Under the pieces are notes generated by a model. It was given only the letters and a program-made list of their open reading frames with translations, did not search any database and was not told the DNA's origin. 64,000 nt of DNA from Jacaranda mimosifolia (lineage: Eukaryota; Streptophyta; Magnoliopsida; Lamiales; Bignoniaceae): assembly GCA_018894105.1 (NCBI GenBank), contig CM032128.1, forward strand, positions 26,311,299-26,375,298, given 5' to 3'. A program made the translations under genes and the position numbers. This document shows positions 46,379 through 58,477 of the stretch, one piece after another; the first letter of the stretch is position 1, and the number at the start of each line of letters is the position of its first letter.

Positions 46379-49300
46379 ATTTATTGTTGGTCGGGTATCA
46401 CAAAATTGTATATCTATAAATTATAATATTCATCAGTATTAATATCACTCTCACTAAACTATAACACCAATGAATATTAAAATGAATCTTAATTTACACA
46501 ATTATATAACTCGTTGGAATTTAAAGGCATAACCTCTTTGATTTTGCAATGTAATAACATAACCATAGTCATATAATTTACATATTCTCTAGTGGTAACC
46601 TTTTAAATATAAGTGGTATAACCATTTTCTAACTATTGGTAGCTTTAGTATAACATTATATACCAATATAAAGCTTAGCTGGTATAACCTTTGGGGGCCT
46701 CTTTTGTTGGCAAAGCTTCAAGATAATAGTCAGAAGACCAAAGTATGAGATTTTGTGACCTAAACCATATGGTTTATTATTGGTTGGGTATCACAAAATT
46801 GTACATTTATTTTTTTTAAAATTATAAAATTCATTAATATTAATATCAATCTAAATTATAAATTATAACATGAATTAATATTAAAATGAAACCAAATTTA
46901 AACAATTATGTATTCAATTCAATTTTAAGGTATAACTTCTTTGATTTTGCAATATAACAACCTAACCATGGTTATATAATATGCATATTTTCTAGTAGTA
47001 ACCTTTCAAATATAAATGATATAACCACTTTCTAACTATTGAGAGCTTTTCAAATATAAGTGATATAACCACTTTTTAACTATTGGGAGCCTTTAGTATA
47101 ACTTTCTGACCTGTGCAAAGCTTAGCTGGTAAAACCTCTAGGCTTGTTTTTTGGCTAAGTTCAAATATAATAGCTGGAAAACAAAATTACGAAGGTTTTG
47201 TAACCTAAATAATTGGGTTTATTATTGGTCGAGTAACACAAAATTGTATTTTTAAATTATCACATTCATTAATATTATAAAATGTCAATATAAAATTTAT
47301 AAATTATAACATCAATTAATATTAAAATGAATCCAAATTTCCACAATTATACACTCTTGCAATTTTAATGCAAAACTTATTTGATTTTGCAATGTAATAA
47401 CATAACCATGGCCATGTAACCTGCATATTCTCTAGTAGTAACCATTTAAATATAAGTAGTATGACTATTTTGTATTTTTTGCGCGCCTTTAATATAACTT
47501 TTTTTTACCAGTATAAAGCTTAGTTGTTATAACCTTTGCAAACTTATTTTTAGACAGAGGTCAAATATAGTAATTGGAAGACCAAAGTATGGGAGTTTTG
47601 GGACCTAAGTCATTGGGTGTATTGTTGGTTGAGTATCAGAAAATTATATAGTTATAAATTATGACATTCTTTAGATTAATTTCAATCTAAGTTTATAAAT
47701 TATAACCTCAATAAATATTAAGATGATTTACACAATTATATAACTCGTTGCAGATTTAAGGCATAACTTCTTTGATTTGGCAATGTAATGATATAACCAT
47801 GGCCATATAACCTACTCATTCGCCAGTAGTAACTTTCTAAATATAAGTGGCACAACCAATTTGTAACTATTGGAAGGCTTTAGTATAACTTCCTCTATCT
47901 GTGTAAAGCTTGGCTAGTATAACCTTTGAGAGGTAATTTCTAGGGAGCTCAAATATAATAATTGGAAGTCTAAAGTATGAAGGTTTTGTGACCTAAACCA
48001 TTAGGTTTATTGTTGGTTAGAGATCACAAAATTGTATATTTATAAAGTAATTCATTAGTATTAATATTAATCTAAAATGTATAGACTATAACTTCAATTA
48101 ATATTAAAACAAAACCAAATTTACATAATTATGTAAATTGTTTCAATTTAAGGCATAATCTCTTTGATTTTGCAATGTAACAACATAAGCATGGTCATAT
48201 AACCAAGTAATAACCTTTTAAATGCAAGTGGTATAACCACTTTCTAACTATTGGTAGCCTTTAGTATAACTTTCTTTGTCAGTGTCAAACTTAATTGATG
48301 ACTTGACGTCATCCTCACCTTCCCCCGGCTTATCACCAACAGTCTATTTATGGTTCCAAATTCAATGATGGCAACTAAACACGAGGGTTGCACTCGTTGC
48401 GGGACTTAATCCAACACCTTACGACACGAGCTGACGACAGCCATGCACCTTGTGTCCATGTTCCCGAAGGCACCCCTCTCTTTCAAGAGAATTCGCGGCA
48501 TGTCAAGCCCTGGTAAAGTTCTGCGCTTTACATCGAATTAAACCACAACCTTTGGGGTTTTTTGTAAGCACAATTCAAAGATAATAGTTGGAAACCTAAA
48601 GTACGAAAACTTTGTGAGCAAAATCACTATGTTTATTGTTGGTCAGGTATCACGAAATTGTATATTGATAAATTATAACATTCATTAGTATTAATATCAA
48701 ACTAAATTTATAAATTATAACATCAATTAATATTAAAATGAATCTAAATTTACACAATTATATAACTCTTGCAATTTTAAGCATAACTTCTTTCATTTTG
48801 CAATGTATTAACATAACCATGGCCTCTTAAACTACATATTCTCTAGCAGTAACCTTTTAAATATTAATGGCATAACACTTTGAAACTATTAGGGGTCTTT
48901 AGTATAACTTTCTGTATCAGTGTAAAGCTTAGCGTGTATAACCTCTAGAGCTTGTTTTTAGGCAGAGTTTAAATATAATAGTTGGAAGACCAAAGTATGA
49001 AGGTTTTGTAATCTAAACCCTTAGGTTTATTATTGATCGGGTATCACAAAATTGTATATTTATAAATTGTAACATTCATTAGTAATAACAGTCCAAATTT
49101 ATAAATTATTACATCAATTAATATTAAAAATAAATCCAAATTTACACAGTACGTAACTTGTTGTAATTTAAGGCATAACTTTTTTAATTTTGCAATACAA
49201 TGACGTAACCATGGCAATATAACCTATATATTCTCTAGTGGTAACCTTTTAAAATATAATTGGTACAACCACTTTCTAACTAATGGGAGCCTTTAGTATA

Positions 49301-51371
49301 ACTTTCTATACCGACACAAAGCTTAGCTGGTATGACCTTTGGGGGCTTGCTTTTATGCAGAACTCAAATATAACTGAAAGAGCAAAGTATGAGGGTTTTG
49401 TGACCTAAGCCATTGTGTTTATTGTTGGTCGAGTATCACAAAATTATAAATTTTATAAAATATAACATTCACTAGTATTAATATCTATCTCAATTTATAA
49501 ATTATACATTAATTAATATTAAAATGAATCCAAATTTACACAATTAATATATAACTAGTTGCAATTTTAAGGCATAGGTTTTTTTATTTTGCAATGTAAC
49601 GACATAACCATGGCCATATAACCTGCATATTCTCTAGAAGAAACCTCTGAAGTATAAGTGGTATTATCACTTTGTAACTATTGGGAGCCTTTAGTATAAC
49701 TTTTTGTACCAATATAAAGCTTAGCTAATAAAATCTCTACAGGCCTGTTTTTCCGCAATGTTCAAATATAATAGTTGGAAAACTAAAGTATGAAAATTTT
49801 GTGGCCTAAACCATTAGGTTTACTGTTGGGTTATCACAAAATTATATATTTATAATTTATAACATTCATTAATATTAATATCAATCAAGATTTATAAATT
49901 ATAACATCTAATAGTATTAGAATTAATCCAAATTTAAAAATTATGTAACTCGTTGCAAGTTGATGGTATAACTTGTTTGATTTTACAGCATAACGATACA
50001 ACCATGGCCATAGATAACCTGCATATTCTCTAATAGCTATATTTTAAATATAACCAGTACAATCACTTTGTAACTGCTGGAAGCATTTGGTATAACTTTC
50101 TATATCAATGTAAAGCTTAACTGGTATAACCTTTGGGAGTCCTATTTTAAGGCAAAGTTCGAACATATATAGTTGGAAGACCAAAGTATGAAGATTTTGA
50201 AGCCTGGTGTGTTGAGTTTACTGTTGGGGCATCGCAAAATTGTATATTTCTAAACTATAATATATCATTAATATTAATTTTAATCTAATTTTATTAACTA
50301 TAACATTTATTACTATTAAAATTAATTCAAATTTATGAATTATGTAACTCATTGAAATTTTCTAGTATAAATTCTTTGATTTAACAACTTAACAACGTAA
50401 CTTATGGCACATATATGACTTTCATAATCTCCAGTAGTAATATTTTTAATGGAAGTGGTATAATCAATTTGTAACTATTGGAAAGCTTTAGTATAGCTTT
50501 ATATACCTATATAAACCTTAGCTAGTATAACTTCTAGGTCCAATTTTTAACAAAGCTCAAAATATAATAGTTGAAAGACCAAAATATGTAGATTCTTGAG
50601 ACGTAAAACCTTGGGTTTACTATTGATGTATCACAAAAATGCAGAACTACAAATTATAACATATCATTAATATTAATTTTAATATAAATTTATGAGCTAT
50701 AATATTCAATAATATTAAAATTAATTCAAATTTATAAATTATATAACTTATTGCAATTTTTTGTTATAACTTCTTTGATTAAACAATATAACAACGTAAC
50801 CAATGGCAGATATACTTGCATAATCTATAGTAGTAATATTTTTAGTGGAAGTCGTATAATTAATTTGTAACTATTGTGAGCCTTTAGTATAACTTTATGT
50901 ACTTGTGTAAAGCCTAGTTGGTACAATCTCTAGGAGTCTCTTTTTTTTTTTTAAGGCAAAGCTGAAATATAATAGTTGAAGACTAAAATATGAAGATTTT
51001 GTGACATAAACAATTGGGTTTACTATTAGAGTATCACAAAATTGTATATTTATAAATTATCACATTCTTTAATATATATTAATATAAATCTAAATCTAAA
51101 TTTATAAATTATGACTTCCATTAGTATTAGAATTAATCCACATTTACAAATTATCTAACTCGTTGCAAGTTGATAGTATAACTTGTTTTATTTTACAGCC
51201 ATAACCATGGCCATAGACAACATGTATATTCTCTAGTAGCAACTTTTTAATAATAATAATTAGTATAACCACTTTATAACTGTCAGAAGCATTTGATATA
51301 ACTTTCTGTTCCAATACAAATCTCTAGCTGTTACAACCTCTGGGATCTAATTTTTAAACAAAGCTCAAATG

Positions 51372-51372
<1 letters not shown>
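46379..51372. repeat. About 395-bp satellite array, about 12 copies
   Basis: The block TATTGTTGGTCGGGTATCACAAAATTG recurs near 46382, 46773, 47221, 47619, 48009, 48634, 49028, 49417, 49816, 50222, 50617 and 51011. Most spacings are 389-406 bp. One is 448 (a local repeat of about 50 bp near 47000-47080) and one is 625 (a plastid insert). Units also share ATAACCATGGCCATATAACCTG and AGCTTAGCTGGTATAACC. Copies at the right end are most diverged. No coding sequence is seen. Confidence 0.93.
48296..48551 (-). pseudogene. rrn16: Plastid 16S rRNA fragment (NUPT) inside the satellite
   Basis: About 255 bp matching the reverse strand of chloroplast 16S rRNA, roughly E. coli positions 940-1200. Landmarks are GACTTGACGTCATCCTCACC, GGTTGCACTCGTTGCGGGAC, CACGAGCTGACGACAGCCAT and CATCGAATTAAACCACA. 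Several substitutions and a 3-base loss (GCACCTTGTGTCC) show it is old nuclear DNA. The GGTTCCAAA..CAATGATGGCAACTAAACAC block fits the plastid rather than the mitochondrial gene. It interrupts one monomer at CTTAATTG/ACCTTTGG with about 6 bp of satellite lost. Confidence 0.92.

Positions 51373-51402
<30 letters not shown>
51373..51402. repeat. (TA)n microsatellite at the satellite edge
   Basis: Pure TA run directly after the last satellite monomer; a second one lies at about 51528-51553. Confidence 0.9.
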
Positions 51403-51405
<3 letters not shown>

Positions 51406-51429
51406 GGACAATAGACGGCAAATAATCGA

Positions 51430-51860
51430 TACGAAAGTAATTATTAATCTGCAATCGTGTATCCATAACAAATTAAGATTAAGGATTATTAATTTTTGCG
51501 TAAATAAACAGAATTTTCATTTGGAATATATATATATATATATATATATATATTGAATTTCACATTCGAATTAATATATACGTATCGCCAGGACACAAGA
51601 AAAGATATAAAAATAATTAGTTTGCAATCATGCATGTCATAGAAGATGTTGAAGAATTGTTTTTATATAAATAAAATTAATAGATTGTTATGATGACTGG
51701 TGCATATATTTAATTCCACGCATGTACATATATACTAATACATTTATTGTCGAAATTTGAAAAGAAAAAAAATATGAAAGTAATGAGTCTGCATATGCAA
51801 TCATTTCAAAGATGTACATTAAATTAATTTGGGTAAATAAATAAGTTTTCATCCCGTTTA
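51430..51860. repeat. Degenerate three-copy repeat, about 170-bp period
   Basis: Blocks of type AAAGTAAT..TAGTCTGCAAT followed by GTAAATAAATAAG/ATTTTCAT recur near 51434, 51608 and 51775. Low similarity. Confidence 0.4.
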
Positions 51861-51892
51861 GATGGATCGGATGAATAGAAATTAGGAGGCGT

Positions 51893-52105
51893 CTACGGTG
51901 AGGTATGTTCGTATTTACCTCATATGAGGTACCACTAAATAAATGACATATGTTATTTTACAATAGGTTATTGTTAATTGTACAATGGATTGCAGGTTTA
52001 ATTTTTAAAATTGGACATGTTTATGGTGAGGCATGCTAGTATTTATCTCATATGAGATATAACTGAATTAAATGACATATGTATTTTTATAACATAGTAT
52101 CGTTA
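51893..52105. repeat. Two-copy direct repeat with a palindromic core
   Basis: GGTGAGGTATGTTCGTATTTACC (first 23 bp region at 51898) and GGTGAGGCATGCTAGTATTTATC (52037) start units about 135 bp apart. Both continue with CATATGAG..TAAATGACATATG. The core of copy 1 is the perfect palindrome ACCTCATATGAGGT (51917-51930); copy 2 has TCTCATATGAGA. Confidence 0.7.
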
Positions 52106-52109
52106 ATTT

Positions 52110-54499
52110 TACAACAAGTTGTTGATTGGCATTTTAAAACTTAATACATTAAGTACTTGGTAACTTTTTCAAAAATAATTAAAAGATATTTTTCAAAAAA
52201 AAATTATTATATTAGACAACATAATTTCATAATTTTAAATTATATATTTTATAATATTTACATAAGAAATATATCAAAAATAATATAATTAAATATAATT
52301 ACCTTTATTTATTAACTAAAATAAAAAAATTTAAGAATAAATATCAAATCTAAAACTATTATCCTAATAATATAATTTAAATGAAATAAGTAACAAATAA
52401 TATTTTGAATTAGTACTTATAATATACTAATATATAAATGTGTTTTAAGATAATTTGATTGAATTAGTAAATTAATTAAAAACAAAATAATTAAAAAAGA
52501 AAAAAAAAACAAAAAACAAAAAACAAAATCATCCTATTTTCCTCCAACCACCAAGCCACGAGCAAGCCCCACCACCACCATCCCAACCCCCTACCCATCA
52601 TCCCACGACTCCCACGCCTTCACCCCCTTTCTCGGCCAGCCCGTCCAGCCATGGCCAAATTTGGCCACCTATCGGTCTGCCGCCGGCCATGACAATCGGA
52701 TTTGGGTTGGGGATGGAGTTTATATATATATATATGTGTGTGTGTGTTTATGTGTATTTATATATATGTACGTATTTCTTATATGTGTAATTCAATGTGT
52801 GGTAAATATATATTGTTTCAAAATATTTTTTTGTGGATGGCTTTTGTGGTGTTAAATTTTTAACTTTTTTAATTAAATTTGTAATAAAAGTTAAATGGGT
52901 ATTTCATATTCTATAAAAAATTTATAAATAGATCAAATGTTATGATTTTTTTTTCATAAATAGATAACAATTTCTATTTAGAATCTCTCATTAACCAGTC
53001 GTACAGGTAGCAAGTTAATTATATGTATTACGTTATCAAATAATCATTAAAATGAAAGGCTATGATTTTATGTTTTAAATCAAATAGTTTAGATTAAGTA
53101 CATTTATACAACTCTCACATAAGGTATGTACAATGAAAATTGTACCATACACTACCCCTAGAAATTAAAGGCTTCAACCTCCAGTGCAATCCTGATCACA
53201 CATGCACTAGCATGAAATCATGCATGGATCATGGATGGCACAACTAGTACGTATTTGTTGATGAATGGGTATTAGCTAGCTATTCATTAGTTGTAAGTAT
53301 TATATTACTCAGCAACAGTTTTATTTTATTTTATTTTTATATGGCTCGAATATTAAGAGTTTATTAGAGTTTGAATTTTGAATTTCAAGCATACAAGTGT
53401 ATGTAATGATGATTTTATTGGGACTAATGAGTCACTCAACATTTTTTTTAATTGAGATATCATCACTGGGTTGTTATTTAAATTTATTGGCCAATATTGA
53501 TGAATAAGATTATTTTTAATAATTAATATGTAAGTTATTATATATTTTCTTTGTTCACACGCATTCTAACTTCCCTTAGCATTAGTTAGGCTGTATATTA
53601 CCTTGAAAAAGAGAACCTTGTGCATATGCTTGGACTTAAATTAACTCCCACCATTGCCTCCAAAGCTAAAACCATAAATATCCTCAAAGAGAACTACAAC
53701 CCGCAGCTGATGAAGAAATCAACTACCTGGCCAGTACGTACATGTTAAACCTTTTACAAAGTCTGGGAGCAAATAAAAAGTTATTGGGTCATAACTCATA
53801 ATCTGCATCCCCAGGGCGCCTACTGATGACATCCCTACGGTCTCTGCTTTAGAAAACAAACCAGTGCAACATTGAACCAGGCCGCCACTAATAGTAAGCA
53901 AAGCACATATCTTTTGATAAGAACAGTAAAAATGTAAGTGTCTCGGAACTATAAATTAAATGGAAGTTAGCAGCATAAAATTAACAGATTCTTTCATCAG
54001 CTCTCGCTTGAATATTAATTCTATACCTAGAAAAATCAAGTGTATATAACAACTTGTGCATTATCATTACTATTTTTTGAATTATATACCAAATAAAAAG
54101 TGTATATAAACAATCAAGTGTGTATAATAATAGTGTGTCGGTTTGTCTTCTCGAGAACACGCGCACAGAGGTCTACTATTCTTGAGAGTTCTTTCACTTT
54201 GAGAAAGTTTGCAAATGATTAATTTCTTATATCACATTTCTCTCCTCAACTTGGTATTTATAAATTTTAGTCTTGATGAGCTTTGGTCTATTAGGGTTTT
54301 TCTGCTATTTTTATAGGCTTGGCTTGTCCTTTAGGCCATTTGTTTAGTTAATTAATCTTAGGGTTCATTCATTATTTTTAGTTGAGTTACCAAAATACCT
54401 TTAAACACAATTTTAGTCACATTATCAAGCTCCACTATTTTCAGGGGGAAATTTTTAGTTGTACATTGAAAATATGTAATAAGTTTAATTTATTAAATT
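52110..54499. other. Non-coding stretch, no gene supported
   Basis: Includes an A-rich run (52495-52530), a C-rich then GC-rich patch (52545-52700) containing CCATGGCCAAATTTGGCC, a TA/TG microsatellite (52720-52750) and AT-rich sequence. The C-rich patch next to TA/TG runs resembles the core of the nested MULE (19740-20100), so it may be a MULE remnant. The open frame at 53719-53901 (-) has no family I know. Confidence 0.5.
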
Positions 54500-55450
54500 T
54501 TTCTTATGTTATTTGAGTAATTACCTTGGTTTAAGATTTTGTGAATTATCAACTTCTATCTAAGTTGAGGTTGAGTAGGTCTCATAATCTTTGAGTCTTC
54601 TAAGAGGTACTCTGTAAAGGTGGCTTTGTTGGCACCTTGGGAGTTAGCAACAAAAAGAAAAGTTTCACAGTAGCTAAGGAGAGAAGGAGGAAAGATAATT
54701 TCATTAGGATTGTTGAGATGAGTCCTCGAAACTCTGGAGTAGGTCAAGATAAACTTTACCCAAATGTACTAATGATGAAGAACTAATCTATTCATGAGAA
54801 TACTCCAATCCTCGTCTCACACAAAGAAATATCTCTGCTTCCAAGGCCCCCTCGCTAGGAAGGCAAACGCTCAAAAACCTACTATTAGGTTTGTGGAAAA
54901 TGTGAAGGAACTGTTCATTAGACACCTTGTACACCCCAAACAAAGAATAAAAACTATCTAAAGAGATTAAGACTTAAATCAGTCAAGCGCTATCGAAACC
55001 CCGCAAAATAGTCAAAGAAGTTAGGTACGAATTGACCAAGACACACCCATAATTGTTTACTATGTCTAACAATAACAAATCTGGTGGTAGGGAGAACCAC
55101 TGCTAAACACAATGAAGTATCCTTTGGGAGATAACACCATGTTATCATTTGGCTGAGGAAGACAAACTCGAACTCATCGGATATACAAATCCTATGTCTT
55201 AAACTTTTAACTCCTTAGGTGGAAGTGAACAAGGAATTTCCATGACTTTGATGAAACTACTGTCAATGATAGGAGCATCATCCACCCCCTCATGGAAAGA
55301 ACCCTTTGCTTTGGACTCAAAATTGGACCCTAATATAGAAATAATACATGAACCAGACAATGATCTTTTGGCTTTCAATACTCGATTTTATAAAGTAACA
55401 CTGGATTGGACGACGCGCCCAATAAAGGGGTCACAAACTAAAAAAAATGC
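54500..55450 (-). pseudogene. Second Tat-type antisense gene remnant (tentative)
   Basis: On the minus strand broken frames read LPPDLLLLDIVNNYG, an alternative-frame LGQFVPNFFDYFAGFR, and later LDSFYSLFGVYKVSNEQFLHIF. This pattern is close to the PF04195-like region of Tat antisense genes (q-f-x-P-N-x-x ... F-x-x-x-F-x-v). VSRTHLNNPNEIIFPPS follows with further stops. Its place about 0.7-1.6 kb upstream of a plus-strand LTR start (56150) matches the layout of the full Tat element. Many stops and frame changes; the family call is tentative. Confidence 0.4.
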
Positions 55451-56132
55451 GACCACGCCATGAAGGAAATGATTCTCACGAATTCAGACAAGCCCAAATG
55501 GACCGCAATCGCCTGCACCCTAGCCACCCTAAAGCAAGTTCCCCAGCAGGCACCAACTCTAGGTGCCTAGCGAGCGCACAACTAGCACTCAGCCATCAGC
55601 AATCGGTAGCATCTTGGCAACAACACTTTTGCCACTGTCATCCTCTACTTTTGTGTACTTTGACTCCATGTGGAACTCCGACTCGAATCAGGACTTATTT
55701 TCTAGCATGACTTGATTCAATAAGACCCAAAAAAATTTACTGACTCTAAGGAGTTGGGTAAAAGTCGTGAAGAATGAGACAAAGTAAAAAGAATAAGGAA
55801 ATGATGAAGTGTCAAAGAAGTTAACTAGGGAACTCATCTTAGTACTTTTTATAAAAATCTTCTATCTCTTCAACTCAAACTTGGTAGACTTTTGTTAGAT
55901 CTTGGATGAAAGCAAAATGGCCAATGAGATGCTTCCTAAAAGAACTTGTCAGACTTCAAAACTTGCCGAACCTCAACTTAGAGAAAAGTTGGGTAAATCT
56001 AAATTTTCGCACAAAACATGATTAATAAAAATTAATTAATTAATTAATTAATGTTATTTTAATAAATTAAGACAAGATAAAAATTAAAATCCTTTTTGTA
56101 TTATTTTTAACATGAAAATAACTTTTCAAATT
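55451..56132. other. 3' region of a Tat-like remnant, no gene resolved
   Basis: Lies between the antisense remnant and the polypurine tract. The 5' end of the antisense gene should be here, but I cannot read it with confidence. The open frame at 55447-55710 (+) has no known domain. Confidence 0.35.
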
Positions 56133-56470
56133 GAAAATAGGAGGTTTACTGATATGACAAATTAAGTCCTCAAGGATAAAAAAAAAGGTAATAACGGATT
56201 ACAAAGGCCCAATCAATTAAATAACAAATGAAGAAAAAGACAACAAAGCCAAATTACTAAGCCCACCAAGAAGAACATCTAAATCCTAGTGGGTCGAAGC
56301 ATACTAAAGAAAAAGAGACTATAAATACAAACCCTCAAAGTTGAACTAAGCACGAAAAATCATTTGCAAAAATTCAAGAACTGAGAACTCTCTGCACCGC
56401 ATTCCAAAGAAAAAGAACTCCAAGAATTACTGACTTACGAAAAGGACCATAACTCCATTTTTTAGGAGCA
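56133..56470 (+). mobile_element. Polypurine tract and partial 3' LTR of a Tat-like element
   Basis: GAAAATAGGAGGTTT (56133-56147) precedes TGATATGACAAATTAAG (56150), the same TGATATG start as the complete Tat LTR. TATAAATACAAACC at 56330 is a fitting LTR promoter about 180 bp in. The LTR breaks off near a TA run at 56472-56492. Confidence 0.55.
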
Positions 56471-56494
56471 TTATATATATATATATATATATAA

Positions 56495-56952
56495 GATTAT
56501 ATTGATGCATATGTATTAAACAAGCACAATATTTTATTACTTATATAAGTATTACATGAATTTATGCTTTCATATTTTAAAAATATGTAAAAAAAAAATT
56601 ACATTTGCAATCAATTATTAACTAAAAAACACGATCAGTAATTAGTGACCGCGTCAATGGTCGAAAAAAATTTATCGTAAATAGAAATCAAAAAATAATT
56701 CGATTATAATTAGTGACCAAATTATTGATCACCACTTTATATGGTTACTAATATTAATGAGTAAAAAATGAATTCGACCACTAATTAGTGACCGCATTAG
56801 TGACCACATAAAAGCGGTCACTAATTCTATAATTGATCGGTCACTAAGTAGTAACTAATTTTTGTAGAAAAATTATATTCAAATCAGTCATTAAACGGTC
56901 ACTGTAATACAGTCACTAAAATCTAATCACTAAAACTCAATTTTTTGTAGTG
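56495..56952. mobile_element. CACTA transposon end
   Basis: The right end TTTTTTGTAGTG (56941-56952) is the reverse complement of CACTACAAAAAA, the CACTA terminal motif. Inside are many GTGAC/GGTCACTAA motifs in both orientations (ATTAGTGACCGC, GCGGTCACTAATT, CAGTCACTAAAA), typical subterminal repeats. No left end was found. Confidence 0.75.
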
Positions 56953-57260
56953 TATATTGACTATCAGTAGTACATTTATAATGACAATGAAAATTTTCTC
57001 ATAAATCATTGTCACAATTTTTAATATTGTCAGTAGATTTTCATTATACATGTCATATATTGCCAATAATGAAATTAAAAATACTAGTGGTAATCATTAT
57101 TAAGTTATATTATGACAAACTAAAGTTATTATCACTTAAAAAGTATCATATATTAGTGACAAAATAAAATCCATCGTCACTTAATGTATATGTTGTTAAT
57201 AACAATTTTCATATTGTCACTTAATTTTTTATTACTAATATTATATTTTTTTATAATGTG
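56953..57260. mobile_element. Second, older CACTA-like end (tentative)
   Basis: Dense ATTGTCAC/GTGACAA motifs in both orientations, ending TTTTTTATAATGTG (57247-57260), close to an inverted CACTATAAAAA-type end with changes. Confidence 0.45.
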
Positions 57261-57342
57261 TGAACAATATAATTTCTTTAATTTTCTTCCTAATTTCTTA
57301 TTGATTTATTCTCTATAATTTTGGTTGTTGCTTGAGGCTGAG

Positions 57343-57926
57343 CACTGTTTAAAAAATCGGACCGGACCGAGCAGTCAGACTGGTTGAACGGTCAATTACC
57401 CTATGAACGGGTTTGATTTTGAGTAAAAATCGGTAGACCAAAAAAAAAAAAGCTTATTAAAATCGGATCGGTTTATTTTTTTTCTTTAATTTTTGGCATA
57501 ATTAACACTTTTTTTTATTTTTTTTTTTGGCCTAATGTGAACCTCCAAACATAGTAAAATGGTAAAATCCTAAAACATTCAAATAGATCTGTAAATAAAA
57601 GCCCCGAATCAAATCTAACATTTTAATTTTTAAATTTAGCTAGAAGGTAGAAACATTTAATCCCTTACCCAACCTATGTGCTCTTGGCTATCTCTTCCAA
57701 GAAATTCTAACTTATGAAATTGAATAATATAATTTAGACTCTTTATGTTTTATGTTTGGTATTTTATTAACTTTTAAGGAATATATAAAATATACAATAT
57801 ATATTACATATTTATAACGTCACAATTCAATAGCGTTTCAATTATGGTCTGACCAACGGTTGAACCAGTGAACTGTGAATCAGTAAATTTTTTGGTTCAA
57901 TGAACGGTCTAATTTTTTGAACACTG
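57343..57926. mobile_element. hAT-type non-autonomous element (CCGGTT family)
   Basis: The left end CACTGTTTAAAAAATCGGACC and inverted right end CAGTGTTCAAAAAATTAGACC match. Flanks AGGCTGAG (57335-57342) and ACCCTGAG (57927-57934) agree at 6 of 8 bases. GGACCGGACCG, GGTTGAACGG and CCAACGGTTGAACC link it to the element at 20892-21594. 584 bp, no coding. Confidence 0.75.
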
Positions 57927-57934
57927 ACCCTGAG

Positions 57935-58469
57935 CTGACAAGTATGTATTTGGAATTAACCCTAACTTCTATATAAATTTTATATTATGCATTTTGATAA
58001 TTAAAAATTAGAGCTGAACGGTTATTAAAGCATTGGGTGTAGGTGTAATTAACTCACAATTAATTGTCATTCTTTTTAAGGAAAAATATACATTAGTGAA
58101 CCCCTCTTCCAAAAATAATTAATAATTTGTCATTTTAAAGTAATTTAAAGTTTGGAGACACATGAGGAAAGTGTGAAACGAATTTTAGAGTACAAGAGAG
58201 TTATATGTGTCCCTTTTTAATGGCTAATAAGCCTCTTTTCAAAAAATATATACAAAAGGGTATATGGTGTAATTAATTTAGCCCAATTCCTTGAGGACTC
58301 GTTTGCTTTCAATGGTAGGATTGGATATGATTAATAAGTGTAGAATTTATTATTTAGAAAGTATATCCTTATTATCTAATATTTTATTTACTTATTTGAA
58401 TTATTGGTCTGAATATCTTTATCTTGATATAATCAGTTGTTTAGATGTTTAGAATTATAACTTATGATA
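57935..58469. other. Non-coding AT-rich sequence, no gene seen
   Basis: No recognisable feature. Confidence 0.6.
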
Positions 58470-58477
58470 AATATGAT

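Noticed and set aside
48296..48551. Functional 16S rRNA gene or bacterial contamination
   Set aside because: Only about 255 bp, mutated, and embedded in a satellite monomer that resumes on both sides.
53719..53901. 60-residue minus-strand open frame
   Set aside because: No known family, no start or splice context; looks like chance.
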